A stretch of DNA of 51,689 nt. It comes from a virus. Shown in pieces: positions 36,128 to 43,720 of this stretch. The notes beneath the pieces were generated by a model. The model did no database searches, was not told where the DNA came from, and saw nothing but the letters and a program-made list of their open reading frames with translations. The stretch spans positions 1 to 51,689 of the IMG/VR virus record IMGVR_UViG_3300042465_003036. The stretch is one strand, 5' to 3'. Numbering within the stretch: position 1 is the stretch's first letter; every line of letters begins with the position of its first letter. The position numbers were made by a program, and so were the translations under genes.

Positions 36128-37000
36128 ATGAAAAAAATTAAACATTCGAAATTTAAAAATACTGGATTTATATTTGAACTGTTAGTAAGACAAATTACGT
36201 CTGAAATCATGTCTTCAGATACTTCGGTAGCAGAAAAGATTTTAAAAGAAAACTTTAATTCAAAAAAAGAACTTTCAAAAGAATTAAAATTATATCAGTA
36301 TCTTATAAACGAAAAGTATAATTCGGAATCTAAAGCAGAACAATTTATTAACACAATTTGTGAAGCAAGAAAAAGATTAGATGAAAATAAACTTACAAAA
36401 GAAAAATATAATCTAATTAAACAATTAAAAGAAACTTATAATATTGATGAATTTATAAAATCATCAGTATCAAATTACAAAACACTTGCTTCTATTTATA
36501 AATTATTTGAAGTAAGTAGTACAGATGAACAATATGACCCAAAGGATATTGTTAGTTCTCGTTTTACTATTGCGGAAAATATCATTAACACATCTATTCA
36601 AAATAAAGATTCTAAAATCAAAAATGCAGTATTAGAAGAATACAAAAGGCAAGATGAGGATTTAAGAGCAATTTCATATAAATTTTTAGTAGAAAACTTT
36701 AATAAAAAATATAAAAACTTAACATCCGACCAAAAAGGATTATTAAGAGAATATATTAATAACATCAATAATACAGGTAAGTTAAACGCATATGTTTCTG
36801 AAGAAATATCTAAATTAGTTGGTGGATTAAAAGAAGTTGGTTCTAAAATTACAGATAAAGTAACTAAGATTAAATTGGCAGAAACAATTTTAAATATTAG
36901 AAAAATAAAATCTGCAAAAAGAGTTAAAGAAGAACATCTTTCTGCAATGATGATGACTTACGAATTATTAAATGAATTAAAAGAATCAATAAAAAAATAA
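36128..37000 (+). CDS. conserved phage structural-module protein, helical
   Basis: A 290-residue protein from the ATG at 36128 (an in-frame TTG lies 12 bases upstream). It opens with KHSKFKNTGFIFELLVRQIT, a sequence start I associate with conserved proteins next to gp20/gp21 in marine T4-like phages. The rest is almost entirely helical, charged and Lys-rich, with no Cys other than one in TICEARKR. No catalytic motif is seen. Being between portal and prohead protease, it may act in prohead assembly, possibly as an internal or scaffold-type factor. Confidence 0.6.
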   Translation: MKKIKHSKFKNTGFIFELLVRQITSEIMSSDTSVAEKILKENFNSKKELSKELKLYQYLINEKYNSESKAEQFINTICEARKRLDENKLTKEKYNLIKQLKETYNIDEFIKSSVSNYKTLASIYKLFEVSSTDEQYDPKDIVSSRFTIAENIINTSIQNKDSKIKNAVLEEYKRQDEDLRAISYKFLVENFNKKYKNLTSDQKGLLREYINNINNTGKLNAYVSEEISKLVGGLKEVGSKITDKVTKIKLAETILNIRKIKSAKRVKEEHLSAMMMTYELLNELKESIKK

Positions 37001-37003
37001 AAA

Positions 37004-37234
37004 ATGTCAAATTATAGAATTTATAAAGTAGAAACATTTACATCATCGAGTGTAACTGGTTCGGTATCCGGAAAAGCTTGGGGTGTTATGAAAGACCACA
37101 CTGCAACTTTGGGAGGAATTGTAATGGAAGGTGGTGGAACATTGATTGGTTCACATATGACTGTGGGTCAAGTATATCCTTGTTATCCACGACAAATTAG
37201 TTGTTCAACTGGTTCATTTAGTATTTTTTCATAA
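37004..37234 (+). CDS. small hypothetical protein of the head module
   Basis: A 76-residue protein three bases after the preceding stop. It is Ser/Thr/Gly-rich and mainly beta: VETFTSSSVTGSVSG, then a glycine-rich GGIVMEGGGTLIGSH and a CYPRQISCS segment with two Cys. No family is recognised. Codon use and position fit a real gene in the late operon. It may be a small virion component. Confidence 0.55.
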   Translation: MSNYRIYKVETFTSSSVTGSVSGKAWGVMKDHTATLGGIVMEGGGTLIGSHMTVGQVYPCYPRQISCSTGSFSIFS

Positions 37235-37245
37235 ACTAATTAGAA

Positions 37246-38013
37246 ATGCCAGCACAATCAAAAGCACAACAAAGATTTATGGGAATGGTTCATTCAGCTC
37301 AAAAGGGTGATATGGAAAATCCATCACCGGAAGTTAAAAAAGCAGCTGATTCAATGTCTGATAAAGATGCCAAAGATTTTGCATCAACAAAGCACGATGG
37401 TTTACCTGACCATGTTAAGGAATTTATCATTAGAGAGGTTAGGGGTATCAAAACAATTAGTAAAGAGTATGGAGAAGTTGTAGACCAAATACAAAAACAT
37501 TTGGATTTATATAAACAAACAAAAGGAACTCCTGCTGAAAAACAACACATTCAACAACTTAAACAATTAAACGATAAGAAAAAATCATTAGCAGCTGAAT
37601 TAGACCAAAAAGTTAGTGGTATGTATAAAGATGCCGAATTAAAGGTTGATGAAATGAATGTTACTGGTAATGTTGATGGATACGGTACTCCATTTGCATT
37701 TGGTAAAGGTGAAGATGAAAAGACAAAAGGTAAAAGACAAGCCGATTTAACTGGATATACAGTAGTTAAAGAAAATCGTTGGGTAGCATTAAGACAAGAA
37801 GATTCAACTCCAACTCAAAAAATAGGAAGAGGGATTTCAAATATAAATAAACAACTTAAAGAAATGGAACAATTTCTAAGTTGGTACGGTAAAATTAAAA
37901 ATGAAAACGGAGTTTCTAACAAAAACTTTTGGAAAAGAACAAATTCTCATATTTATAATATAAAAGAGAGGTTGTTAAAATTAGACCAACAAATTCGTAA
38001 AATATCTGAATAA
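37246..38013 (+). CDS. DUF3008-type phage protein
   Basis: A 255-residue protein whose first 65 residues match the DUF3008 pattern: PAQSKAQQRFMGMVHSAQKG, PSPEVKKAADSMSDKDAKDFA, STKHDGLPDHV. After that comes a coiled-coil region (about 80-125, with YKQTKGTPAEKQHIQQLKQL), a TPFAFGKGEDEK segment and a helical C-terminus. DUF3008 modules recur in head-associated phage polyproteins. The start codon follows an 11-nt gap and the stop overlaps the next ATG (TAATG). Confidence 0.65.
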   Translation: MPAQSKAQQRFMGMVHSAQKGDMENPSPEVKKAADSMSDKDAKDFASTKHDGLPDHVKEFIIREVRGIKTISKEYGEVVDQIQKHLDLYKQTKGTPAEKQHIQQLKQLNDKKKSLAAELDQKVSGMYKDAELKVDEMNVTGNVDGYGTPFAFGKGEDEKTKGKRQADLTGYTVVKENRWVALRQEDSTPTQKIGRGISNINKQLKEMEQFLSWYGKIKNENGVSNKNFWKRTNSHIYNIKERLLKLDQQIRKISE

Positions 38014-38303
38014 TGAAATTACACCAATTAAAGGAGCTTGTTAGACAAGTTGTAAGAGAAGAGCATGATTACCAACAATTATTTAAACATATGTTGGATA
38101 AATCTGGTAAATCAATTCCATCTATGTCTGATGATGATAAGAAGAAATTCTTTAATGCAGTAGATACGGCATACAAAGCAAAATCAGAAGGTAGACTAAG
38201 AGGATACAACGAAAACTTACCTGGAAATCAAGAGAAATTAGATACCGATAAAGACGGTGAAATTGAGGCAAGTGATTTGGCAGCATTAAGAAACAAAAAG
38301 TAA
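38013..38303 (+). CDS. small protein with EF-hand-like calcium-binding loop
   Basis: A 96-residue protein. The N-terminal helix (LKELVRQVVREE) is followed by a helical pair, and near the C-terminus DTDKDGEIEASD (77-88) has the canonical EF-hand loop spacing: Asp77, Asp79, Asp81, Gly82, Ile84 and Asp88 at position 12. A single EF-hand would need dimerisation or a partner to bind calcium tightly. It sits directly before the prohead protease, overlapping it by 1 nt, so it may be a core component. Confidence 0.6.
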   Translation: MKLHQLKELVRQVVREEHDYQQLFKHMLDKSGKSIPSMSDDDKKKFFNAVDTAYKAKSEGRLRGYNENLPGNQEKLDTDKDGEIEASDLAALRNKK

Positions 38304-38893
38304 TGAGCAAAGGATTATTGATAGAAACGCATTTGTTTGAAGCAAAAATACAAGAAGAATCTAACGGTACTTTACTTGTTAAAGGTGTTTTGCAAAGAGC
38401 GGGTGCTGAAAATCAAAATGGTAGAAGATACCCTAAAGAAATTCTTGAAAGAGAATGTAAAAAATACCAACAACTTATTAACGAAAGAAGAGCATTGGGT
38501 GAATTAGACCATCCAGATTCTCCAGTTATTAACTTAAAAAATGTATCCCATAATATCAGAGAAATTTATTGGGAAGGTGATGATGTTTGTGGAGTAGTTG
38601 AAATACTTTCTACACCATCAGGTAACATTTTAAAAGAATTGTTAAAAAACAACATCCGTTTAGGTATTTCATCAAGAGGATTAGGTTCGGTAGAAGAATT
38701 AAGAGATGGAACTGTAATGGTTAAAGAAGATTTTGAATTAGTAGGTTGGGATTTCGTTTCAAACCCATCTACACATGGAGCATTTATGGCTCCGATGAAC
38801 GAATCTAAACAATGGAAGAAGATTGCGGATGAGTGTGGTAAATGGTGTAAAGCACAAGATTTAATGAGAGAAATATTAATAGAATTAAACTAA
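38303..38893 (+). CDS. prohead core protease (gp21-type)
   Basis: A 196-residue serine protease that matures the T4-type prohead by cutting after (L/I)xE. It has NQNGRRYP, then ALGELDHPDS with catalytic His70, and GISSRGLGSV with the Ser pair 123-124, followed by WDFVSNPSTHGAFM near the end. This set is diagnostic of peptidase family S80. Length matches the family (about 200-215). It is located between portal and scaffold/capsid as expected, and would act on gp22, gp23 and possibly the modular proteins in this region. Confidence 0.9.
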   Translation: MSKGLLIETHLFEAKIQEESNGTLLVKGVLQRAGAENQNGRRYPKEILERECKKYQQLINERRALGELDHPDSPVINLKNVSHNIREIYWEGDDVCGVVEILSTPSGNILKELLKNNIRLGISSRGLGSVEELRDGTVMVKEDFELVGWDFVSNPSTHGAFMAPMNESKQWKKIADECGKWCKAQDLMREILIELN

Positions 38894-38900
38894 TACAAAT

Positions 38901-39161
38901 ATGAAACTAGTAAATTTAGTACCTGGTAAAGCTATCAACAATAAAGTAGTTAAAGAATCATTAGAAGATTTGGATACAACTTTACCAATGGGTGTTGAAA
39001 GATATTTAGATAAGATGGTTTCTCAAATTAAGGGAATGAATCTTAATCGTAAAAAAGAAATGCTTGTATTGGCAAAAGTAATCGAAGCTATGGGAATGGA
39101 TAAGCAAGAATTAATGAGATACATTCAAAAAATTAAGAAAAACGATATTTTATCAAAATAA
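38901..39161 (+). CDS. small hypothetical protein of the head module
   Basis: An 86-residue mostly helical protein with a Met-rich C-terminal half (KKEMLVLAKVIEAMGMDKQELM). The N-terminus includes LVPGKAINNKVVKESLEDLD. No recognised family. It is 7 nt downstream of the protease and 2 nt before the next gene, so it is co-expressed with head genes. Possibly a prohead core (gp67/gp68-like) component by position only. Confidence 0.55.
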   Translation: MKLVNLVPGKAINNKVVKESLEDLDTTLPMGVERYLDKMVSQIKGMNLNRKKEMLVLAKVIEAMGMDKQELMRYIQKIKKNDILSK

Positions 39162-39163
39162 TT

Positions 39164-39601
39164 ATGATACGTTTAAAAGACTTACTTAAAGAATCAGACG
39201 AGTTTCAACAACTACCAACTGAATTAAAAAGACACTTCTTGGAAATCATTTCAACTTATGGACAACATAGAGAAGGAATGACTAGAAAATCTGACATCAG
39301 ACAAGTTGCTGAAACTTTGGGTGGTATTGCAGATGCGGCACAAGAATATACTTTGAGAGAAGGTGGTGATTGGTTTGATAGAGTTACTATTAAACGTAAT
39401 ATGGGTGAGTTAAAAAAATTACAATCTGCATTCGAAAAAGAATCATTAGAAGCAAAAGCACAAGAACAAAGATTAGAATCCTTATATGAAGATATGGGAC
39501 ACGTTTTAGGAAGATACTTTGAAATAGCAGATGTATCGGAAGATGTGATGAAAAGTAGATTGGGATTACAAGAATGTAAATCTTGTAAAAAAACAAAATA
39601 A
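39164..39601 (+). CDS. hypothetical helical protein of the head module
   Basis: A 145-residue charged helical protein opening MIRLKDLLKESDEFQQLP. It ends with a CKSCKKTK tail (Cys-x2-Cys), the only cysteines present, which could bind metal or form a disulfide. The central region (RQVAETLGGIADAAQEYTLREGGDWFDR) looks conserved in style with phage core proteins. The stop directly abuts the ATG of the Dps-like gene. Function unknown. Confidence 0.55.
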   Translation: MIRLKDLLKESDEFQQLPTELKRHFLEIISTYGQHREGMTRKSDIRQVAETLGGIADAAQEYTLREGGDWFDRVTIKRNMGELKKLQSAFEKESLEAKAQEQRLESLYEDMGHVLGRYFEIADVSEDVMKSRLGLQECKSCKKTK

Positions 39602-39973
39602 ATGGAAGAGTTAGCATCTTTATTATTACAAAGTAGAACTCAAGCACATTCTTACCATTGGGCAGTTAAAGGTATTGGTTCTCATTCTGCACATCTCGCA
39701 TTACAAAATTACTATGATTCAATTGGTGGATTAATAGATGGTTTAGTTGAAGCATATCAAGGTAAAGAAGGTTTGATTCAAATTTCAGGAATTGGAACAT
39801 TAGATAAAAATAGTGATATTAAAAATATTATTAATTACTTTGAAACTCTTTGTAATTTAATTGCAAAATTAAGAACAAATCCTAAATTGCAAGATTCTTG
39901 GATACAAAACGACATTGATACAATCGTATCTTTATTGTATTCTACTAAATATAAATTGGTAAATCACCAATAA
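39602..39973 (+). CDS. Dps/ferritin-like protein (DUF5856-like)
   Basis: A 123-residue helical protein. His19-Trp20, His31, Asp46 and Glu50 have the same spacing (12, 15 and 4) as the Dps ferroxidase residues His51, His63, Asp78 and Glu82 of E. coli, and the local sequence AHSYHWAVKGIGSH resembles the Dps HWNxxG segment. The second Dps acid (Asp67) is Gln35 here. It is shorter than Dps (about 167), lacking the basic DNA-binding tail. It could be a virion ferritin-like shell-associated protein or a metal-free four-helix structural protein. It is the last gene before a 225-nt non-coding region. Confidence 0.6.
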   Translation: MEELASLLLQSRTQAHSYHWAVKGIGSHSAHLALQNYYDSIGGLIDGLVEAYQGKEGLIQISGIGTLDKNSDIKNIINYFETLCNLIAKLRTNPKLQDSWIQNDIDTIVSLLYSTKYKLVNHQ

Positions 39974-40065
39974 AATCTACAAATATACAAAAAAATATTG
40001 ATAATTCCAAAGAAATTTAGAATTTTTCTTTAGTTTTCTAAAAAGTTATATACTTATTATCAAAT

Positions 40066-40092
40066 ATCCCATTTATTATGGGATTACTTTTT
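40066..40092 (+). terminator. weak intrinsic-terminator-like hairpin after the Dps-like gene
   Basis: Perfect 7-bp inverted repeat ATCCCAT (40066-40072) and ATGGGAT (40078-40084) with a 5-nt TTATT loop, followed after 3 nt by a run of five T (40088-40092). The stem is short, so termination may be partial. It would separate the terminase-to-Dps unit from scaffold and capsid transcription. Confidence 0.45.
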
Positions 40093-40095
40093 ATA

Positions 40096-40143
40096 GTTGA
40101 TTAACGAATACCCTTCCTTATAAGGCGTGACCGAACAATCAAC
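40096..40143 (+). promoter_or_regulatory. structured 5' leader of the scaffold-capsid transcript
   Basis: In the 225-nt gap (39974-40198), GTTGATT (40096-40102) pairs perfectly with AATCAAC (40137-40143) and encloses the palindrome CCTTATAAGG (40116-40125). It is the least AT-rich stretch of the gap and contains no ORF. It ends 55 nt before the scaffold ATG, which has no Shine-Dalgarno sequence. It may be a translational or stability element for the very abundant capsid mRNA. I found no match to a known riboswitch or ribozyme core. The rest of the gap holds A/T-rich sequence and the hairpin just upstream. Confidence 0.4.
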
Positions 40144-40198
40144 AGAATATCATTGGAGTTGTATTCAATAACTTCACAAGTAAATCATAAAAAAATAA

Positions 40199-41509
40199 AT
40201 GGCAAACTCAAAATTGTTAAAAGAAGCAATCGCCGATGCTAAAGCCGTAAAGGAAACTGCATTAGCAAACGCAAAGTTAGCACTTGAAGAAGCATTCACT
40301 CCAAGATTACAATCTATCTTATCTCAAAAGATGAGAGCAGAAGCTGAAGAAATGGAAAATGATGACCAAGAAGCTACAAACGAAGAATTGGATTCTACTG
40401 GTATTGGTTCAAAAGTTGGAACTGATGCAGCAGAAACACCGGGTTCTCAACCATCATTATATGCAGATACTGATTTATCAGTAGGTGTTGCAAAAGATGG
40501 TGGCAAACCAGAACAATCGGGAACTGACTACGAAAAAGTAGCAGACATCAACGAAGAAGATGATTATGACTTCGGTGGTGAAGAAGAAGATGATAATGCT
40601 GAAGAAATAGCTGAATTAAGAGCTAGATTAGCAGAATTAGAAGGTGATAGTGAAGAAAAAGAAGAAACTCCAATGGAAGGTGAATATGGAATGGATTCTG
40701 AAGAAGACCCAATGGAAGGTGAATATGGAATGGATTCTGAAGAAGACCCAATGGAAGGTGAAGAAGAAGATGAAATGGGATTAGAAGCTATTATCAGAGA
40801 ATTGGAAGCACAATTAGGTGATGAAGAAGGTTCTGAAGAAACAAACGAAGAAGAGGAAGAAGAAGAAGACCCTAACGCAGACCAAATTGCAGAATTAAGA
40901 AGACAATTGGCTGAATTAGAAGGTGATGAGGAGAAAGAAGAAGAACCAAAAATGGAATCTAAAAGATTAAAAGAATCACGTAGAAGATTAAGAGAAGATT
41001 ATACTGACGGAGCTGAGGCAGGAACTGACCCAGATGGTGAGAAAGTAATTGACTTAGAAGAAATTCTTCGTGAAATGGAAGATGATTTGAAAGATAAAGT
41101 TGAAGAAGGTGAAGAAGAAGATGCTGAAGAATTGAAAGCAGACTTAAACGAAGCTTACAAAACTATCAAATCATTACAATCAACTATCAACGAAGTAAAC
41201 TTATTGAATGCAAAATTATTATTTGCAAACAAATTGTTCAGAGCTCACAACATGACTAACGAACAAAAAGTTAAGGTAATTGAAACTTTAGATAGAACAA
41301 AATCAGTAAGAGAAGTTAAATTGGTTTACTCTACATTAGCAGAGAATTTCAAATATACTTCATCAAACAGAATTGCTAAGAAATCAATTGCAGAAGGAAT
41401 CGCAAGTAAAGTAGTTAAATCTACTAAGCCATCGGTTCAAAAGCAAGTAATTTCTGAATCTGTAGCAGTAGCTAACAGATTTAAAAAATTAGCTGGTATT
41501 ATTAAATAA
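40199..41509 (+). CDS. prohead core scaffolding protein (gp22-like)
   Basis: A 436-residue, extremely acidic protein. The N-terminal helix (AIADAKAVKETALANAKLALEEAF) is followed by Glu/Asp-rich coils (150-250), a 13-residue tandem repeat PMEGEYGMDSEED, and a helical C-terminus ending VAVANRFKKLAGIIK. Position between the protease and capsid genes, acidity and coiled-coil content all match T4 gp22, which is degraded by the prohead protease after assembly. It is longer than T4 gp22 (269) mainly through the acidic repeats. The leader has no Shine-Dalgarno sequence. Confidence 0.75.
   Translation: MANSKLLKEAIADAKAVKETALANAKLALEEAFTPRLQSILSQKMRAEAEEMENDDQEATNEELDSTGIGSKVGTDAAETPGSQPSLYADTDLSVGVAKDGGKPEQSGTDYEKVADINEEDDYDFGGEEEDDNAEEIAELRARLAELEGDSEEKEETPMEGEYGMDSEEDPMEGEYGMDSEEDPMEGEEEDEMGLEAIIRELEAQLGDEEGSEETNEEEEEEEDPNADQIAELRRQLAELEGDEEKEEEPKMESKRLKESRRRLREDYTDGAEAGTDPDGEKVIDLEEILREMEDDLKDKVEEGEEEDAEELKADLNEAYKTIKSLQSTINEVNLLNAKLLFANKLFRAHNMTNEQKVKVIETLDRTKSVREVKLVYSTLAENFKYTSSNRIAKKSIAEGIASKVVKSTKPSVQKQVISESVAVANRFKKLAGIIK
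40670..40762 (+). repeat. 39-bp in-frame tandem repeat in scaffold gene
   Basis: Two complete 39-bp units starting CCAATGGAAGGTGAATATGG at 40670 and 40709, nearly or fully identical at DNA level, with a third partial start at 40748. Each unit encodes 13 residues (PMEGEYGMDSEED). The near-identity suggests recent duplication by slippage or unequal recombination. Confidence 0.85.
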
Positions 41510-41529
41510 TAAAAACAATTAAATTCAAA

Positions 41530-43164
41530 ATGAACTTAAAAAAATTAATGACAGGTGCTAACCCACAGAGCGTAATGCTTGAGCAAACTAGAGGTTTGAA
41601 AGGCAAGTGGGAAAAAACAGGATTACTTGAAGGAGTAGGTTCTGAAACAACTAAGCATGGTATGGCAGTAATGTTAGAAAACCAAGCTAAGCAATTATTG
41701 GACGAGGCAACTCGTACAGGTACATCTTCTGGTTCAGAAGAGTGGGCAGGTGTTGCTCTACCTTTGGTAAGACGTATTTTTGGTTCTATCGCAGCGAAAG
41801 AATTCGTTTCGGTTCAACCAATGAACTTACCATCAGGTCTTATTTTCTATATGGACTTCAAATATGGTACTGATACAACAGTAGGTAGACCAGCTTCTGG
41901 TTCTTCTATGTTCGGTAATGGTGGTACTTTTGGAAAAGATTCATTATCTCCATCAGGTAATAAATTGGGTTCTACTCAAGCTACTGAAGGTGGTCTTTAC
42001 GGAGCAGGACGTTTCGGATATACAATCAACGATACATCAGCTAATTTATCAGCATTAGTTGCATCTGCATCTTTAGCAGATATTTCATTTGATTTAACTG
42101 ATTCTACTATTTCTGCATCATACGCAGCAGGTAAACTTAAAAAATTAACTGTAGCATTACCGGATGCAGCTGATTTCAATGCGGTAAGAGCATTTGATTT
42201 TGTACAATCAGGTTCTGGATATACACAATATCCTCAATATACTGTTAAAAATGGTTCAAACGTAGTATTTGTAGCAGCAGTTGCTGCAGCAGGTACTTAC
42301 GCAGGTGCGAGTGATTCTGTACCTGTAGGTGGTCAATTACAATACCATTTACAACCAACTGATATTTCTCGTGGAGATTTTGAAGATAGAGGTTCTGATT
42401 TAGCGATTCCTGAAATCGAATTAGAATTGAAATCTGAGCCTATCGTTGCTAAGACTCGTAAGTTGAAAGCAATCTGGACTCCTGAATTAGCTCAAGATTT
42501 AAATGCATATCACTCAGTAGATGCTGAAGCTGAATTAACTCAAATGTTATCTGAGTATATCTCATTAGAGATTGACTTAGAAATCTTAGAGATGTTGCAG
42601 CAAAATGCATTCTCAACTGAATATTGGTCAGCAAGAGTTGGATACGATTACAATTCTGGAAACGGAACATTTGAAGTTGATTCTAACGCAGCAGCAGCTT
42701 CTGCTTACACAAAATCAACTTGGTTCCAGACTTTGGGAATCAAATTACAGAAAATCTCTAACAAGATTCACCAATTGACTATGAGAGGTGGAGCAAACTT
42801 TATTGTTGTTTCTCCAAACGTAGCTACAATCTTAGAATCAATGAACGGATTCTCTGCAAACCCTGGTAAAGATGCTTTAACTTTTGCAGCGGGTGTAACT
42901 AACATCGGACAAATCTCAAACAGATACGATGTTTACAAAAACCCTTATATGACTGAGAACGTTATCTTATTAGGATTTAAAGGTTCTAACTTCTTCGAGA
43001 CAGGTGCGGTTTACGCTCCATACGTTCCGTTGATTATGACTCCATTAGTGTACGATCCAGTTAATTTCACTCCAAGAAGAGGTGTTATGACTCGTTACGC
43101 TAAGAAAATCGTAAGACCAGAATTCTACGGTAAAATCGTAATTGATGGTTTAGAGACTCTTTAA
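41530..43164 (+). CDS. major capsid protein (gp23-type)
   Basis: A 544-residue protein forming the head hexamers. Diagnostic parts are an N-terminal prodomain ending in GLLEG, with a candidate gp21 cut after Glu34; MLENQAKQLLDEA; WAGVALPLVRRIFGSIAAKEFVSVQPM near 75; and later ARTRKLKAIWTPELAQDLNAYH-type and FVVVSPNVA-type segments, ending YVPLIMTPLVYDP...RYAKKIVRPEFYG. A variable Ala/Ser-rich region (about 170-270) probably corresponds to the surface insertion domain. It is 20 nt after the scaffold gene with no separate promoter motif, and a strong terminator follows. Base composition is less AT-rich than the neighbours, as expected for a highly expressed gene. Confidence 0.93.
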   Translation: MNLKKLMTGANPQSVMLEQTRGLKGKWEKTGLLEGVGSETTKHGMAVMLENQAKQLLDEATRTGTSSGSEEWAGVALPLVRRIFGSIAAKEFVSVQPMNLPSGLIFYMDFKYGTDTTVGRPASGSSMFGNGGTFGKDSLSPSGNKLGSTQATEGGLYGAGRFGYTINDTSANLSALVASASLADISFDLTDSTISASYAAGKLKKLTVALPDAADFNAVRAFDFVQSGSGYTQYPQYTVKNGSNVVFVAAVAAAGTYAGASDSVPVGGQLQYHLQPTDISRGDFEDRGSDLAIPEIELELKSEPIVAKTRKLKAIWTPELAQDLNAYHSVDAEAELTQMLSEYISLEIDLEILEMLQQNAFSTEYWSARVGYDYNSGNGTFEVDSNAAAASAYTKSTWFQTLGIKLQKISNKIHQLTMRGGANFIVVSPNVATILESMNGFSANPGKDALTFAAGVTNIGQISNRYDVYKNPYMTENVILLGFKGSNFFETGAVYAPYVPLIMTPLVYDPVNFTPRRGVMTRYAKKIVRPEFYGKIVIDGLETL

Positions 43165-43184
43165 TCTCAATTTATTGATTTATT

Positions 43185-43218
43185 AAAAGAGGGGATAGAA
43201 ATATCTCCTCTTTTTTTT
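43185..43218 (+). terminator. strong intrinsic terminator after major capsid gene
   Basis: Stem AAAAGAGGGGA (43185-43195) pairs with TCTCCTCTTTT (43204-43214) over 11 positions with one G-U wobble and an 8-nt loop. An uninterrupted run of eight T ends at 43218. It ends the capsid transcript 21 nt after the stop codon. Confidence 0.9.
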
Positions 43219-43228
43219 ATTTTAAATT

Positions 43229-43238
43229 TATATTTATA
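43229..43238 (+). promoter_or_regulatory. late-promoter-like motif TATATTTATA
   Basis: Perfect copy followed by g, lying 10 nt after the capsid terminator T-run and 21 nt before the ATG at 43260. Because the terminator isolates this gene, the motif is the best internal candidate for its own promoter. Confidence 0.65.
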
Positions 43239-43259
43239 GTAAATAAACAACAAAATAAT

Positions 43260-43598
43260 ATGGCAGACGTAATTTTTAAAGCGTATAATTTACCTACATT
43301 TGATAGTGTAAGTGGTACAGAACTTATGGCAAAAAGAGAAGATGGTCAATTTGGATATGTACCCGCTTCTCAATTACAAACAACATTAGATGGAAATGGA
43401 TTAGCAACTGATACGGATATTTCTGCATCAAACGCTGCTAGAGTATCATTGAGTGGTAGTATTGCAACTAAAATGGCAAATACTTCATTTGGATATGTTA
43501 CTGGTAGTTTTGCAAATGATGTGGCCGCAGCATCAGCTGGTGTTCCAGTTGGTGGATTGTATCATACTACCGGTACAGTTAAAGTTAGATTAACATAG
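43260..43598 (+). CDS. small Ser/Ala-rich structural protein
   Basis: A 112-residue protein, monocistronic: promoter motif before it and terminators on both sides. The N-terminus (DVIFKAYNLPTFDSVSGTELMAKREDG) is followed by LATDTDISASNAARVSLSGSIATK and a Gly-rich end. The ATDTDISAS phrase is reminiscent of the serine-rich small proteins further right (47426-47785 and 49605-49994). Isolation as its own strong transcription unit next to the capsid gene suggests a high-copy virion component, for example a head decoration or fibre adaptor protein. No family is recognised. Confidence 0.6.
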   Translation: MADVIFKAYNLPTFDSVSGTELMAKREDGQFGYVPASQLQTTLDGNGLATDTDISASNAARVSLSGSIATKMANTSFGYVTGSFANDVAAASAGVPVGGLYHTTGTVKVRLT

Positions 43599-43621
43599 TT
43601 TTCAATTTTATTAAAAATATT

Positions 43622-43658
43622 AAAAAGGGAGAGTAGAAATGTTCTCCCTTTTTGTTTT
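43622..43658 (+). terminator. strong intrinsic terminator
   Basis: Perfect 11-bp stem AAAAAGGGAGA (43622-43632) and TCTCCCTTTTT (43643-43653) with a 10-nt loop, then G and TTTT. It lies 24 nt after the stop of the 112-residue gene. Confidence 0.9.
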
Positions 43659-43686
43659 ATAGGAATATCAGTTCTTTTTTATTTCT

Positions 43687-43696
43687 TATATTTATA
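43687..43696 (+). promoter_or_regulatory. late-promoter-like motif TATATTTATA
   Basis: Perfect copy followed by gg, 24 nt before the ATG at 43721 and downstream of a strong terminator. It is therefore the most likely promoter for the neck/connector operon (43721-47409). Confidence 0.65.
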
Positions 43697-43720
43697 GGTG
43701 TAAAACTATAAATTTTCATT

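Noticed and set aside
36493-36500. TATTTATA octamer inside a gene as a promoter
   Set aside because: It lies within coding sequence far from a start codon; treated as a chance match in AT-rich DNA.
40096-40143. Hammerhead, twister or other self-cleaving ribozyme
   Set aside because: No CTGATGA/GAAA core or other known ribozyme core is present; only the paired arms are supported.
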